A DNA stretch of 64,000 nucleotides from Clostridia bacterium. Its GTDB lineage: Bacteria; Bacillota; Clostridia; Oscillospirales; Acutalibacteraceae. Under the pieces are notes generated by a model. The model was not told the DNA's origin. It ran no database searches and saw only the letters and a program-made list of their open reading frames with translations. Positions 1-7,893 of the stretch are shown in pieces. The position numbers and the translations under genes are program-made. The stretch's first letter is position 1. Each line of letters begins with the position of its first letter. The stretch spans positions 53,290 to 117,289 of the forward strand of contig JAFTYU010000016.1 of the NCBI GenBank assembly GCA_017461235.1, written 5' to 3'.

Positions 1-564
1 GGCAGAGACGAGTATTTTGATGATTCTGCGGCAATGATTGACCTTCTTTACAATGTACCGTCATTGGCTTTGTGGACTCCTTTCAACGAAGGTTGGGGTC
101 AGTTTGAAAGTGCGGCGGCTTGTGATTTTTACCGTGAAAAAGACCCCACAAGACTTATTGACCACGCAAGCGGGTGGTCTGATCAGGGTGCAGGTGACGT
201 AAACAGCTTCCACATTTATTTTACACCATTCCTGTTCCCTAAATATAATAAGGATGACAACCGTCCTATTGCGCTTACGGAATTCGGCGGTTATTCAATT
301 CAGGCAAAGGGTCATTGCTACAATAAAAAGAAATTCTTCGGTTATCGTAAATATTACGACCAGGATAAATTTGATGAAGCGATGAGAAATCTTTACGAGA
401 ACAGAATTCTCCGTTGCATAAAAGAAAAAGGCTTGTCTGCACTTATTTATACTGAAGTAAGTGACGTTGAAGATGAGTGTAACGGACTGCTTTCGTATGA
501 CCGTGAGATTATAAAGGTAACTCCCGAGGTTATGAAAGATATTAACTCTAAAATTAAACTGTAA
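1..564 (+). CDS. Glycoside hydrolase family 2 protein, C-terminal part (5' end outside window)
   Basis: The reading frame is open from base 1, so the gene starts upstream of the window; about 187 residues are visible. The fragment is the C-terminal half of a GH2-type (beta-galactosidase/glucuronidase clan) TIM barrel. The segment FNEGWGQF carries the expected Asn-Glu acid/base pair (Glu at codon 30 of the fragment), and TEFGGY carries the likely nucleophile Glu (codon 94). The protein ends soon after the barrel with no further module. A strong terminator follows at once. The substrate cannot be told from this fragment. Family assignment is confident; subfamily is not. Confidence 0.8.
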   Translation, partial: GRDEYFDDSAAMIDLLYNVPSLALWTPFNEGWGQFESAAACDFYREKDPTRLIDHASGWSDQGAGDVNSFHIYFTPFLFPKYNKDDNRPIALTEFGGYSIQAKGHCYNKKKFFGYRKYYDQDKFDEAMRNLYENRILRCIKEKGLSALIYTEVSDVEDECNGLLSYDREIIKVTPEVMKDINSKIKL

Positions 565-568
565 TTAA

Positions 569-602
569 AAACTGCACCATCAATTGCGATGGTGCAGTTT
601 TT
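569..602 (+). terminator. Rho-independent terminator after the GH2 gene
   Basis: Thirteen-base perfect stem (569-581 with 588-600), loop of six, followed by T-rich sequence; it starts 5 bases after the stop codon. The A-run before the stem lets it also serve the convergent minus-strand gene. Confidence 0.9.
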
Positions 603-633
603 ATGCTTGTTGTTAACATCTGCTTGTTTTGTA

Positions 634-1218
634 TCATTGGTTGTCTTTTTTTGTTTTTAAGGAAAAGTAAAAAACCGTATATGTAAGACTAAGTAACGAA
701 AAAAGCACGTCTAATACAATTATGCTATGGTTTAATTTTGATACAAGAAAAACACCTGTAAACGCTCCGATAAAACTAAAAATGGTGATTATTGTTCGTT
801 GCTTTCTTCCGAATGTTTTTTGTGTGGTATGTTCCTTTTTCTTATTCCTTCTGTAGATAAGTTCCCAAAGCAATAGTAAAACTATATCAAAAATAATGAA
901 TATACCTGAAACAAAGAAAAAAGTTTCAATATTTGTGCTTATACATTGAGCGACCAGGAGCGCCATAAACACAGAGTGCACAAGACCCGAAACGCCTATG
1001 TAGATATCCAGAACCGGTTGTTTTGATAAAGCCTTGGTTAGTTTAAGGGTCAAAAGCACTATAACCTGCAAAGTTAAAAATGCCACAGTTTCCCAGATTA
1101 AAATATAACCTTTATCGCTTGTTTCGATGTGGAAATAGCCATACGCTATTTCTAATAAACTTGTTAAGGTTATAACAATAATAAGGTTAATTGAATTTTG
1201 CTTTTTTACTTCATTCAT
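634..1218 (-). CDS. Small integral membrane protein of unknown function
   Basis: A 194-residue protein I do not recognise. It is made almost wholly of hydrophobic stretches: about five or six membrane segments, the first near residues 10-28, with a Lys/Arg-rich cytoplasmic loop (RRNKKKEHTTQK, then FGRKQR) around residues 122-142 and a charged C-terminus (KTKKDNQ). There is no signal peptidase site, catalytic motif or metal motif. It is a single-gene unit: a good minus-strand promoter lies just upstream and the terminator shared with the GH2 gene lies downstream. The start is the ATG at 1218, preceded by GGTGGGA. The open frame, codon use and promoter support a real gene; function is unknown. 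Confidence 0.6.
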   Translation of the reverse strand: MNEVKKQNSINLIIVITLTSLLEIAYGYFHIETSDKGYILIWETVAFLTLQVIVLLTLKLTKALSKQPVLDIYIGVSGLVHSVFMALLVAQCISTNIETFFFVSGIFIIFDIVLLLLWELIYRRNKKKEHTTQKTFGRKQRTIITIFSFIGAFTGVFLVSKLNHSIIVLDVLFSLLSLTYTVFYFSLKTKKDNQ

Positions 1219-1261
1219 TTAGAATCCCACCGATAAATAGTTGAAATATCGTTCCGAATTT

Positions 1262-1290
1262 ACTATATATTACAATTTTTTGTTTGTCAA
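1262..1290 (-). promoter_or_regulatory. Sigma-A type promoter for the small membrane protein
   Basis: On the minus strand TTGACA (1290-1285), 17-base spacer, TATAGT (1267-1262), about 45 bases ahead of the start codon. Confidence 0.6.
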
Positions 1291-1353
1291 GAATTCTGAC
1301 TAATATCTTAGACAACAAAGTACAAGAGTCAGAGTGAAAAAGTTTTTATATAT

Positions 1354-2367
1354 TCACAACACTTTCAAAAACACTTTTGTCATAACGAATCCTATTAAAC
1401 CGCAACAGGGAAAGGTCAGAACCCAGGTTAAAATGATATCTTTTATAATTGCAGGATTCAATGAGCGTTTTGTTTTTGCGGCGCCTGCGCCCATCATCGC
1501 GGTGGTTTTTGCGTGGGTTGTGGATACGGGACTACCGAAAACGGTACTGAAAAGTAAAGCAACGGATGCTGAAATATCCGCAGAAAAACCTTGATATTTT
1601 TCGAGCTTTACCATATCCATTCCCACGGCTTTGATAATTTTTTTACCGCCCGAAAGAGTACCTAAAGCCATAACCCCCGAGCATAGTAAAATTATAAAGG
1701 GGGATATGCTTATAGCTTCATTAATTGCACCTGTACATAGTAGTAATACACCTATAAATTTCTGCCCATCCTGAGCCCCGTGCATAAAACTCATAGCCCC
1801 TGCGGCAAAAATCTGGGCGTATTTAAATGTTTTTTCTGCTTTGTGGCGTTTGGTGTTTTTGAAAATAATAAGCACGAGCCTGCATATAATAAATCCTAAC
1901 ACAAAACCGATTATGCAGGATGTAAAAAGACCGTAGATGGCTTTGCTCCATTCGTTTTTGTTGATACCGTCAAAGCCGTTATTAATGGCGAGCGCACTAC
2001 CTGTCAAAGCGGCAATCAAAGCGTGACTTTCGCTTGTGGGGATGCCGAAATACCAGGCGAGTACCGCCCATAAAACAATAGAAAAAAGTGCAGCGCAAAG
2101 GGCAACCGATGCACCTTTTTCATCATCACCGAATGAAACCATGGTTGATATAGTTTCGGTAACGGACGAATTCACAAAACTCATAGTCGAAACGCCTGCA
2201 AAATTGAGTATCGCGGACATTGCAACGGCTTTTTTTAAGGTCAGACAACGGGTAGTGATACAGGTTGCCACGGCGTTTGGCGCATCGGTGAGTCCGTTTA
2301 CGAATATAACCGCCACGGTGAGAATAACCGAAAAAACGTTGGAAGGAGACAAAGATAAAAGGTCCAT
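1354..2367 (-). CDS. pit: Inorganic phosphate transporter, Pit family
   Basis: A 337-residue polytopic membrane protein of the PiT (PHO4) family, expected to import phosphate with a coupling cation. The N-terminal signature GLTDAPNAVA (near residue 25) corresponds to the family's GANDxxN motif, and the C-terminal inverted repeat holds GSPVSTTHAKT. Length is typical for short bacterial Pit proteins. Such genes are often paired with a PhoU-like DUF47 gene; none is adjacent, and the next gene upstream is divergent. ATG at 2367 with AAGGAA upstream. Family membership is confident; whether the ion is phosphate or sulfate is inferred from the family. Confidence 0.85.
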   Translation of the reverse strand: MDLLSLSPSNVFSVILTVAVIFVNGLTDAPNAVATCITTRCLTLKKAVAMSAILNFAGVSTMSFVNSSVTETISTMVSFGDDEKGASVALCAALFSIVLWAVLAWYFGIPTSESHALIAALTGSALAINNGFDGINKNEWSKAIYGLFTSCIIGFVLGFIICRLVLIIFKNTKRHKAEKTFKYAQIFAAGAMSFMHGAQDGQKFIGVLLLCTGAINEAISISPFIILLCSGVMALGTLSGGKKIIKAVGMDMVKLEKYQGFSADISASVALLFSTVFGSPVSTTHAKTTAMMGAGAAKTKRSLNPAIIKDIILTWVLTFPCCGLIGFVMTKVFLKVL

Positions 2368-2428
2368 AATTTATCATTCCTTAAAATGTTTTATCCGTAC
2401 ATTTTATTCCGGGAAAATTATTTTTATA

Positions 2429-2457
2429 TTGAAAAAATATTTTTTTCGTGCTACTAT
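2429..2457 (+). promoter_or_regulatory. Promoter for the membrane protein/GH39-like gene pair
   Basis: TTGAAA (2429-2434), 17-base spacer, TACTAT (2452-2457), about 40 bases before the start at 2499. Moderate match to the sigma-A consensus. Confidence 0.5.
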
Positions 2458-2498
2458 CGCATTAGTAATGATAAATACATTTTGAAGGGAGCGTTTTT

Positions 2499-3128
2499 AT
2501 GAGACAAAGAGAGATACGTTGTCCTAAATTTTGCGCCGTAATATTTCTTTTGTCGGGTTTGGGCAATTTTCTCAGTATTGCGACCGAGCTCATTGACATG
2601 TTTGTGACGCAACAGAACTCCTTTGAGCTTTTGCATATGGCGGATTGCGTTTTGGCAGGAACGGCAACTTTGTTCATCAGTATAATCCTTTTCAAAAAGC
2701 ATTACGATAAATTGCTTATAGGTGCAGCATCGTGCCTTGTTGCCACCGGGATTTTTTCTGCAATCGTATCGGACTACGTTTATGGAACCGCGATTTCCGT
2801 AATAGTTGATGTATTATTACTTTTTATTGTGGTAGTTTTTGTCTGCGGTGCGGAAAAATGGAAAAACCTTGCAGCAAAAATACGCATGGTTGTGCCTGTT
2901 ATGAATATCATTGCCCTTATAGTTCAGGGTGTTTTTACAGTTAAGGGGCTCACTGATAAACTTGGTGCTGATGGGTCTGTTGTAATGGCTTCTGCTGTTT
3001 TGGTTGTGATTATGCTTATCCCTGTTGGGGTCCTGTCAATCATTAATTATTATAAGTTGGTTAAGTGGGTCGTTGACCCTTATGAAGTAACAAAGGGTTC
3101 AAAAAAGAAAAACGGAGGTTCCAGATGA
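2499..3128 (+). CDS. Membrane protein, likely six-segment, coupled to a GH39-like gene
   Basis: A 209-residue hydrophobic protein with about six membrane segments (first at residues 8-28) and a basic C-terminal tail (GSKKKNGGSR). I recognise no named family. The start ATG at 2499 has GAAGGGAG at the right distance. Its stop overlaps the start of the next gene by four bases (ATGA), so the two are almost certainly translationally coupled and functionally linked. A role as partner or anchor of the following surface hydrolase is inference only. Confidence 0.65.
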   Translation: MRQREIRCPKFCAVIFLLSGLGNFLSIATELIDMFVTQQNSFELLHMADCVLAGTATLFISIILFKKHYDKLLIGAASCLVATGIFSAIVSDYVYGTAISVIVDVLLLFIVVVFVCGAEKWKNLAAKIRMVVPVMNIIALIVQGVFTVKGLTDKLGADGSVVMASAVLVVIMLIPVGVLSIINYYKLVKWVVDPYEVTKGSKKKNGGSR

Positions 3129-4807
3129 AAAAAACATATAAAATTATAATTTCTGTTGTGCTTGCAGTTGTTGTTGCATTCGGGGGAGTTTTTGCTCTTC
3201 TTGCAAGTGGTATTTTTAATAAATACGTGTTCAGTATAGACGCATCTCAACAAGGCGCACAGCTACACAACGTTGTTAATAACGTGAATATATGGTCTAT
3301 TGAAGGTAATCCCTTTACTAATGCTCAACGTAGTGAAGAAAATGATATCTTTGAATTTGTTGAGTATGTGCAGTTTATGCAGTGCACGGGCGGTACCGAG
3401 GCTCGCGACCTTTTTAAAGACCCGAAAGACAAAACTGTCCTTGACGATTATGACTTTACATTACTTATTGATAACTGTAGGGGTGTTCTCAATTTAGGTG
3501 CAAAACCCATGCTCAAATTAGGTAACGTACCCCTTAAATTTTCGGAAAATGCAACTACAGAACACGGCTTTGGTATGAACCCATATCCACCCGATGATTT
3601 CGATGTCTATTACAATTATATACACGCTATGGGTACGGCACTTGTAAATGAGTTCGGCAAGGAAGAAGTTCTTAAGTGGCGTTTCGGCGTTATGACAGAG
3701 TATGAGAATGAAGCTTGGTTTTTTGTTGGTGAAGATGAAGCGGACCCCGAAAAATCTGCCGAGAGTTACTGCAAACTTTATGACTACTCCGTTGCTGCAT
3801 TGCAAGACTCAATCGGCGAAAACGTGTTTGTAGGCGCTCACTCAATGACTGTTACGGAAGGACTTTGGGACGAAGCAGAGTTTATCAGGCATTGCGGCGA
3901 AGGAACAAACTATAAAACAGGCAAAAAGGGTACAAGGGTGTGCTACCTTGCCACAAGCTTCTATGACTCAGTACCCGGCGAATATACCGACGGCAAAACA
4001 CTTCCCGAATGTGTTGAATATCTGCGTGAAACAGCTGAGAGTGTAGGTCTTGAAAATTTGATTTACGGTGTTGATGAAGGCAGAATTCTTGAAGGTAACT
4101 CAAGCGGTAGCGGCAGTAGTGAGCTGCTCACAAGAACTTGCGGATATACATACCAGGCGGCGTACGATGCGAGACTTATCGCCCAGATGTTCAATAATGA
4201 TATTGCGTATTTTTCTGCGTGGTCGTATCTTTCCAACGGATTTTTACAGGGTAATCCCACGGTCAGTTACCATGTAGCCAAAAATGCGTCAAAATTCGGC
4301 GGAGCAAAGCTTGTGGAAACGGACAAAACAAAATCAGGCGTAATTTTCGGTTCTGATGTTGATGCTGTTTCGGCTTTCAGTGAAGAAGAAAACACACTTC
4401 ATATAATGGCATATAACTTCAAAAACGATGTAGATTACAAAAAATCAACAGAGATGACGTTTGAAGTCAATGCACCCCAATTTGACGGTAAAGACATTAA
4501 GGTTACTGCATACATAATAAATGATGATTGCAACTACTTTGACGAATGGGTTGAAGACAGGAAAACCTACGGTATTACGGACGATTGTTTCAGTTGGTCG
4601 CCTGATGACCCGTCTATAGATAATCCCGTAACGCTTTCCGATGAAAAAGCCAGAGAAACGTATTTCAATGAATTGTATGATAAATACACCGAGTGTTCAA
4701 AACTTGAACCTGTTGAAACACAAATGAAAGTCAATGAAGGGAAATTTACGCTCAATATAACTCTTGACCCACACGCAGTGGTATTTTATGAGATAACAAC
4801 CATGTGA
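3125..4807 (+). CDS. Membrane-anchored glycoside hydrolase, GH39-like (clan A)
   Basis: A 560-residue protein. An N-terminal hydrophobic segment (about residues 6-30) without a clear cleavage site suggests a signal anchor with the enzyme outside the cell. The body resembles a clan GH-A TIM barrel of the GH39 (xylosidase/iduronidase) type. The segment TEYENEAW gives a candidate acid/base Glu196 after Asn195, and GVDEGRI gives a candidate nucleophile Glu318; spacing and order suit the clan. The C-terminal 150 residues look like a beta-sandwich. The gene overlaps the preceding membrane-protein gene and is followed by a terminator. Clan assignment is fairly sure; GH39 itself and the substrate are inference. 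Confidence 0.65.
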   Translation: MKKTYKIIISVVLAVVVAFGGVFALLASGIFNKYVFSIDASQQGAQLHNVVNNVNIWSIEGNPFTNAQRSEENDIFEFVEYVQFMQCTGGTEARDLFKDPKDKTVLDDYDFTLLIDNCRGVLNLGAKPMLKLGNVPLKFSENATTEHGFGMNPYPPDDFDVYYNYIHAMGTALVNEFGKEEVLKWRFGVMTEYENEAWFFVGEDEADPEKSAESYCKLYDYSVAALQDSIGENVFVGAHSMTVTEGLWDEAEFIRHCGEGTNYKTGKKGTRVCYLATSFYDSVPGEYTDGKTLPECVEYLRETAESVGLENLIYGVDEGRILEGNSSGSGSSELLTRTCGYTYQAAYDARLIAQMFNNDIAYFSAWSYLSNGFLQGNPTVSYHVAKNASKFGGAKLVETDKTKSGVIFGSDVDAVSAFSEEENTLHIMAYNFKNDVDYKKSTEMTFEVNAPQFDGKDIKVTAYIINDDCNYFDEWVEDRKTYGITDDCFSWSPDDPSIDNPVTLSDEKARETYFNELYDKYTECSKLEPVETQMKVNEGKFTLNITLDPHAVVFYEITTM

Positions 4808-4843
4808 AAAAACTCCCTTGCACCTTTGCAAGGGAGTTTTTTA
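4808..4843 (+). terminator. Rho-independent terminator after the GH39-like gene
   Basis: GC-containing stem of about ten pairs (AACTCCCTTG with its complement) followed by a run of T; it begins directly at the stop codon. Confidence 0.85.
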
Positions 4844-4844
4844 G

Positions 4845-5147
4845 TAAGGAGTGAGAAATTAGGAGTGAGGAGCTTCGGGGCAAGCCGATTATAAAATGCA
4901 AAATTATCGGGGCTAACGCCGGAATATAAATAAAGTTGATGAAACGCGATAGCTTTATCATCCCTGTTTACCCACTCTAAGGACCGCATTTTGTCAAGAT
5001 GTTTTTAAGTTTTATTTTCAGGCGCGCCTGAAACTTAAAACTCTAATACAGTTCATCGGAGCGGTGGTGGGTAGTTCTCTTACAGTTAATCTTCAGTTAG
5101 ATAGAATAATCAACCACCGTAGGGACGGATTTATCCGTCCCGAAAAA
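4845..5147. repeat. Repeat-rich spacer with MITE-like sequence shared with the alaS leader
   Basis: No gene is visible between 4844 and 5277. The left part (4845-4890) has reiterated GGAGTGAG units followed by a segment ending CCGATTATA; a near copy begins at about 30495. At 5122-5141 lies a nine-base perfect palindrome (GGGACGGAT, two bases, complement), flanked by CCGTA and GAA exactly as at 30636-30655. A second local palindrome, TTTCAGGCGCGCCTGAAA, lies near 5020. The two loci therefore share one non-coding dispersed repeat family. I see no transposase, so a MITE-like element is inferred; its right boundary here is unclear. Confidence 0.55.
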
Positions 5148-5277
5148 GAACGAACTTGAATCAAATGGTAGTACCGGTATGTAGAGAGTATGATTTGTTA
5201 TATTCACCAAACTAAGTATTCAAATCAGACGTACAAATGGCAGAGTGCACAAAGATGGATTTTTTTCAAAAAAGCTC

Positions 5278-5306
5278 TTTACTTTAGCGCGTTAAAGTGC
5301 TAAAAT
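5278..5306 (+). promoter_or_regulatory. Promoter with embedded palindrome for the amino-acid ABC transporter
   Basis: TTTACT (5278-5283), 17-base spacer, TAAAAT (5301-5306). The spacer holds an inverted repeat, ACTTTA six bases TAAAGT (5281-5298), placed where a repressor would block polymerase. No regulator gene is adjacent. Confidence 0.55.
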
Positions 5307-5355
5307 ACCACCACAAAATAAAAAGCGGTGTATTTCCGCTATGGAGGAAACAATT

Positions 5356-6177
5356 ATGAAAAAGAAAATTTTAGCTATCGTAATGAGCATTGTTCTCGTT
5401 TGCGGTGTTGTTTGTGCATTCGCAGCTTGCGGTAATGAGCCTGCTGACAATGACGGCACAACAGAAGCTCCTGCAGCAGCATCTGACCTTGCATACATCA
5501 AAGAAAAAGGTAAGATGGTTATCGGTATTACAGAATATGCGCCCATGAACTATTATGAAGGTGACAAGCTTGTTGGTTTCGATACAGAATTTGCTGAAGC
5601 TGTTTGTGAAAAACTCGGTGTTGAAGCAGAATTCTTTATTATCGCTGACTGGGGTATGAAAGTTAATGAACTTGATGCTAAGACAATCGACTGTGTCTGG
5701 AATGGTATGACAATCACAGATGAGCTTAAAGAATCTATGTCAATCAGCGATCCCTATGTTGTTAACGCACAGGTAATCGTAACAAAAGCTGAAAATGCAG
5801 AAAAATATAAAACTGCAGAAGACTTAAAGGGTGCAGATATTGCTGTTGAAAGCGGTTCTGCCGGTGAAAAAGAAGTTGTTGCATTAAAGCTTAATGCTGT
5901 TCCCGTAAAAGCTCAGGCTGACGCGCTCCTTGAAGTTCAGTCAGGCGCAGTTGATGCTTGCGTTATCGACATCACAATGGCTAAGGCTATGACAGGTGAG
6001 GGCACAGACTACGAAGCTCTTACATACACAGGTTCTCTTTCAGAAGAATTCTACGGTATCGGCTTCAGAAAAGGTGCTGATACAGCAGATGAAGTTCAGA
6101 AGGTTATTAATGAACTCAAAGCTGACGGTACACTTGATAAGCTTGCAAAGAAATACAACCTTACACTTGCAGAGTAA
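5356..6177 (+). CDS. Amino-acid ABC transporter substrate-binding lipoprotein
   Basis: A periplasmic-binding-protein-like (SBP family 3) lipoprotein of 273 residues that captures a polar amino acid outside the membrane for the permease and ATPase downstream. A signal peptide ends in the lipobox AFAAC, with Cys25 as the lipidated residue, followed by an acidic/Ala linker. The mature domain starts IKEKGKMVIGITEYAPMNYY and contains VGFDTEFAEAV, both typical of the family. The ATG at 5356 is chosen over 5341 because GGAGG (5343-5347) is correctly spaced for it. It is first gene of a three-gene transporter operon. Ligand class is inferred from the family; the exact amino acid is unknown. Confidence 0.9.
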   Translation: MKKKILAIVMSIVLVCGVVCAFAACGNEPADNDGTTEAPAAASDLAYIKEKGKMVIGITEYAPMNYYEGDKLVGFDTEFAEAVCEKLGVEAEFFIIADWGMKVNELDAKTIDCVWNGMTITDELKESMSISDPYVVNAQVIVTKAENAEKYKTAEDLKGADIAVESGSAGEKEVVALKLNAVPVKAQADALLEVQSGAVDACVIDITMAKAMTGEGTDYEALTYTGSLSEEFYGIGFRKGADTADEVQKVINELKADGTLDKLAKKYNLTLAE

Positions 6178-6199
6178 TTTTTGATTTGAATTTAATAGC

Positions 6200-6232
6200 T
6201 TACGGCAGAGGGCTTTAGGCGCTCTGCCGTAA
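6200..6232 (+). other. Intercistronic hairpin between binding protein and permease
   Basis: Perfect 11-pair stem (6200-6210 with 6222-6232) and 11-base loop, not followed by a T-run. In binding-protein transporters such hairpins usually stabilise the upstream mRNA so that binding protein exceeds permease; that role is inferred here. Confidence 0.6.
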
Positions 6233-6257
6233 TGTTGCGTAAAATGGAGAAAATTCT

Positions 6258-6968
6258 ATGTTTGAACGAGAAATATTAGAAACTGTCATTCCGCGACTTG
6301 CGGACGGTTTCGTGGTAACCTTGGAAATATTTTTCTTAACACTTCTCATATCGTTACCTGCGGGATTGCTTCTCAGTTTTGGTTCTATGAGCAAATTCAA
6401 ACCTTTAAAATACGTTGTTAAGACGCTTGTTGCGGTTATAAGGGGAACACCGTTGGTGCTTCAGCTTATTGTTATATTTTATGGCCCGGGTCTTCTTGCT
6501 ACGTGGGCACAGGGTATTGAAATCTCTAACTTCTTTATTGAGTGGATGTCATCGTGGCATGTTATGGATAGATTTGTTGCGGTAATCGTGTCATTTTCAT
6601 TGAATTATGCTTGCTATTTTTCTGAAATCTATCGTGGTGGTATTGAGAGTATTTCAAAAGGTCAGTATGAAGCTTGTCAGGTTCTTGGTATGACAAAAAC
6701 ACAGGCGTTCTTTAAAGTCGTTTTAATGCAGGTGGTTAAAAGAATTCTTCCACCCATGAGCAATGAAATAATTACACTTGTTAAAGATACATCTCTTGCA
6801 AGAGTTATTTCAATTTATGAGCTTATATGGGCAGGCGAAGTGTTTATTAAACTTAACGGTTTGTTGTGGCCCTTGCTTGCAACGGGTATTTTCTATCTTG
6901 CGTTTAACGGTTTGCTTACCGTTATATTCGGCAAAATTGAGAAAAAACTTGATTACTATAAAACCTGA
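6258..6968 (+). CDS. Amino-acid ABC transporter permease (His/Glu/Gln/Arg type)
   Basis: A 236-residue inner-membrane subunit of the polar amino-acid uptake (HisM/GlnP) family. It has about five membrane segments and the family signatures GTPLVLQL near residue 65 and the cytoplasmic EAA-type loop [22 protein letters not shown], the contact site for the ATPase. GGAGA precedes the ATG. It follows the binding protein and precedes the ATPase by 20 bases, completing a one-permease transporter that would work as a homodimer. Confident family call. Confidence 0.9.
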   Translation: MFEREILETVIPRLADGFVVTLEIFFLTLLISLPAGLLLSFGSMSKFKPLKYVVKTLVAVIRGTPLVLQLIVIFYGPGLLATWAQGIEISNFFIEWMSSWHVMDRFVAVIVSFSLNYACYFSEIYRGGIESISKGQYEACQVLGMTKTQAFFKVVLMQVVKRILPPMSNEIITLVKDTSLARVISIYELIWAGEVFIKLNGLLWPLLATGIFYLAFNGLLTVIFGKIEKKLDYYKT

Positions 6969-6988
6969 CGGGGAAAGGAGCTTTTTAT

Positions 6989-7768
6989 ATGTCAATACTT
7001 GAAGTAAAGGATTTGAAAAAAAGCTTCGGAAAAACCGAGGTTTTAAAGGGAGTCAGTTTTACTCTTGAAGAGGGTGAAGTTTTAAGTATTATCGGCTCAT
7101 CCGGTAGCGGTAAAACAACCATTCTTCGTTGCATAAATCAGCTTGAAACTGCTGATAGCGGCTACATAAACGTCGCAGGAAACGTTTTCTTTGATGAAAA
7201 AATTAAAAAAGAGTCAGCCGCCGAAAAACGAAAAAGACAACTTCTTGTCGGTCTTGTTTTTCAGGATTTCCACCTTTTTCCGCAATATAACGTTCTTGAT
7301 AATGTAACACTTGCGGCTAAACTTCTCGCAAAGGAAAGGGAAGATTATAAGCACAACAAGAAACAGATTATTGCCGAAATTGAGGAAAAGGCTAAAGTTC
7401 TTTTAGGTAAAGTTGGTCTTTTAGAAAAGATAAGTAACTATCCCTGTGAGCTTTCCGGCGGTCAGAAACAACGTGTTTCCATTGCCAGGGCGTTGATAAT
7501 GGAGCCTAAGGTGTTATTCTTTGATGAGCCTACATCAGCTCTTGACCCTGAGCTTACGGGTGAGATTCTTAAGGTTATAAAAGGTCTTGCCGAAGAAAAT
7601 GTGACAATGGTTATTGTTACACATGAAATGTCCTTTGCAAAGGCGGTTTCATCAAAAGTTATCTTTATGGATGACGGCGTTATTGAGGAGTCGGGCACGC
7701 CCGAAGAGGTTTTCGATAATCCGAAATCTGAAAGAACGAAAGCTTTTATTTCAAAATTCGAGGATTGA
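6989..7768 (+). CDS. Amino-acid ABC transporter ATP-binding protein
   Basis: A 259-residue ABC ATPase of the GlnQ/HisP family that powers the adjacent permease. Visible motifs in order: Walker [10 protein letters not shown] (near residue 35), Q-loop [16 protein letters not shown], signature [15 protein letters not shown], Walker [15 protein letters not shown] and the H-loop VTHEM. It carries a family-usual length plus a Lys-rich insertion between Walker A and the Q-loop region ([14 protein letters not shown]). Strong Shine-Dalgarno GGAAAGGAG. Ends the operon ahead of a terminator. Confidence 0.95.
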   Translation: MSILEVKDLKKSFGKTEVLKGVSFTLEEGEVLSIIGSSGSGKTTILRCINQLETADSGYINVAGNVFFDEKIKKESAAEKRKRQLLVGLVFQDFHLFPQYNVLDNVTLAAKLLAKEREDYKHNKKQIIAEIEEKAKVLLGKVGLLEKISNYPCELSGGQKQRVSIARALIMEPKVLFFDEPTSALDPELTGEILKVIKGLAEENVTMVIVTHEMSFAKAVSSKVIFMDDGVIEESGTPEEVFDNPKSERTKAFISKFED

Positions 7769-7805
7769 TAAAAGTCGCGGTGTGTTTTGCACCGCGACTT
7801 TTTGT
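7769..7805 (+). terminator. Rho-independent terminator of the ABC transporter operon
   Basis: Stem AAGTCGCGGTG paired with its complement, seven-base loop, then TTTTT; immediately after the ATPase stop. Confidence 0.9.
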
Positions 7806-7820
7806 GTCGAGAATTATCTG

Positions 7821-7849
7821 TTGAAAAAACAGATGCAGAATGATATAAT
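7821..7849 (+). promoter_or_regulatory. Promoter for the secreted alpha/beta hydrolase
   Basis: TTGAAA (7821-7826), 17-base spacer, TATAAT (7844-7849), 44 bases before the start codon. Confidence 0.65.
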
Positions 7850-7893
7850 CTTTATATACATATTCTATAAATATACAGGGAGTGTGTTGTTTT

